Shown piece after piece: positions 38,674 to 38,690 of a stretch of DNA of 38,690 nt (position 1 is the stretch's first letter; each line of letters starts with the position of its first letter). Source of the stretch: a virus. The notes under the pieces are model-generated. The model was given only the letters and a program-made list of their open reading frames with translations, was not told the DNA's origin and ran no database searches. The translations under genes and the position numbers were made by a program. The stretch covers positions 1 through 38,690 of IMG/VR virus record IMGVR_UViG_3300037587_000213. One strand, given 5' to 3'.

Positions 38674-38690
38674 CTTTCCCCTCCTGTTTT
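38564..38690. repeat. Second copy of the terminal repeat
   Basis: Identical to bases 1-127; see the first copy. One copy should be removed to obtain the circular genome of about 38,563 bp. Confidence 0.93.

Noticed and set aside
1-38690. tRNA genes, integrase, attachment site or CRISPR array
   Set aside because: I scanned for T-loop-like GGTTCGA motifs, recombinase motifs and regularly spaced repeats by eye and saw none that held up. A tRNAscan run would settle the tRNA question.

Overview
This window is a nearly complete to complete genome of a short-tailed (podovirus-like) tailed phage, recovered as a circular contig. Bases 1-127 are identical to bases 38564-38690, so the unique genome is about 38,563 bp and the window edges cut through one gene run. 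Every gene I can support is on the minus strand, so transcription runs from high to low coordinates and continues from position 1 into 38690. Genes are packed with stop/start overlaps (TAATG, ATGA, GTGA, TTGA). I see no integrase, repressor, DNA polymerase, RNA polymerase or tRNA. The phage therefore looks lytic and dependent on host polymerases. The host cannot be named from the sequence; a lipoprotein in the lysis region hints at a diderm (Gram-negative-type) envelope.

Three TTGACA promoters divide the circle into three operons. Operon A (promoter 32823-32851, genes 32816 to 10045) is the virion operon. In order it holds a small-terminase candidate, large terminase, P22-type portal, scaffold and a DUF4043/N4-gp56-type major capsid protein. 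It continues with a cassette of glycosyltransferase, sulfotransferase and methyltransferase, small structural proteins, a radical SAM/SPASM enzyme, a head-tail adaptor, a tail nozzle and a GNAT-like virion protein. It ends with three ejection-type proteins, a tail fibre with five 18-residue repeats, the lysis genes (amidase, holin-like, lipoprotein) and appendage proteins.

Operon B (promoter 10013-10041, genes 9877 to 3021) is recombination and DNA metabolism: Gp157-like, Rad52-type annealing protein, SSB, NinB/Orf, a DNA methyltransferase, a radical SAM protein and a RusA resolvase, with many small unknown genes. Operon C (promoter 2990-3018, genes 2867 to 107 and then 38673 to 32885) holds an ASCH-domain protein, an O-like replication initiator and a DnaC-like loader. 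After the contig join come many small Cys-rich proteins, a C5-methylase-like protein, a Lar-like protein, an HNH nuclease and a TPR-glycosyltransferase. It ends with a possible -1 frameshift gene.

The strongest unexplained signal is a pair of structured leader RNAs that open operons B and C. Both start at the predicted +1 with a 12-13 nt strand of helix P1, then have a UUCCC/GGGRR hairpin. Next comes the 5' strand of an 11-13 bp GC-rich helix P3, then the 3' strand of P1, then the 3' strand of P3 followed by a T-rich stretch. The helix sequences differ almost completely between the two copies while pairing and order are kept. That is what selection on RNA shape looks like and it is not explained by any gene. 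The second is the glycosyltransferase-sulfotransferase-methyltransferase cassette directly after the capsid genes, which suggests enzymatic decoration of the virion or the host surface.
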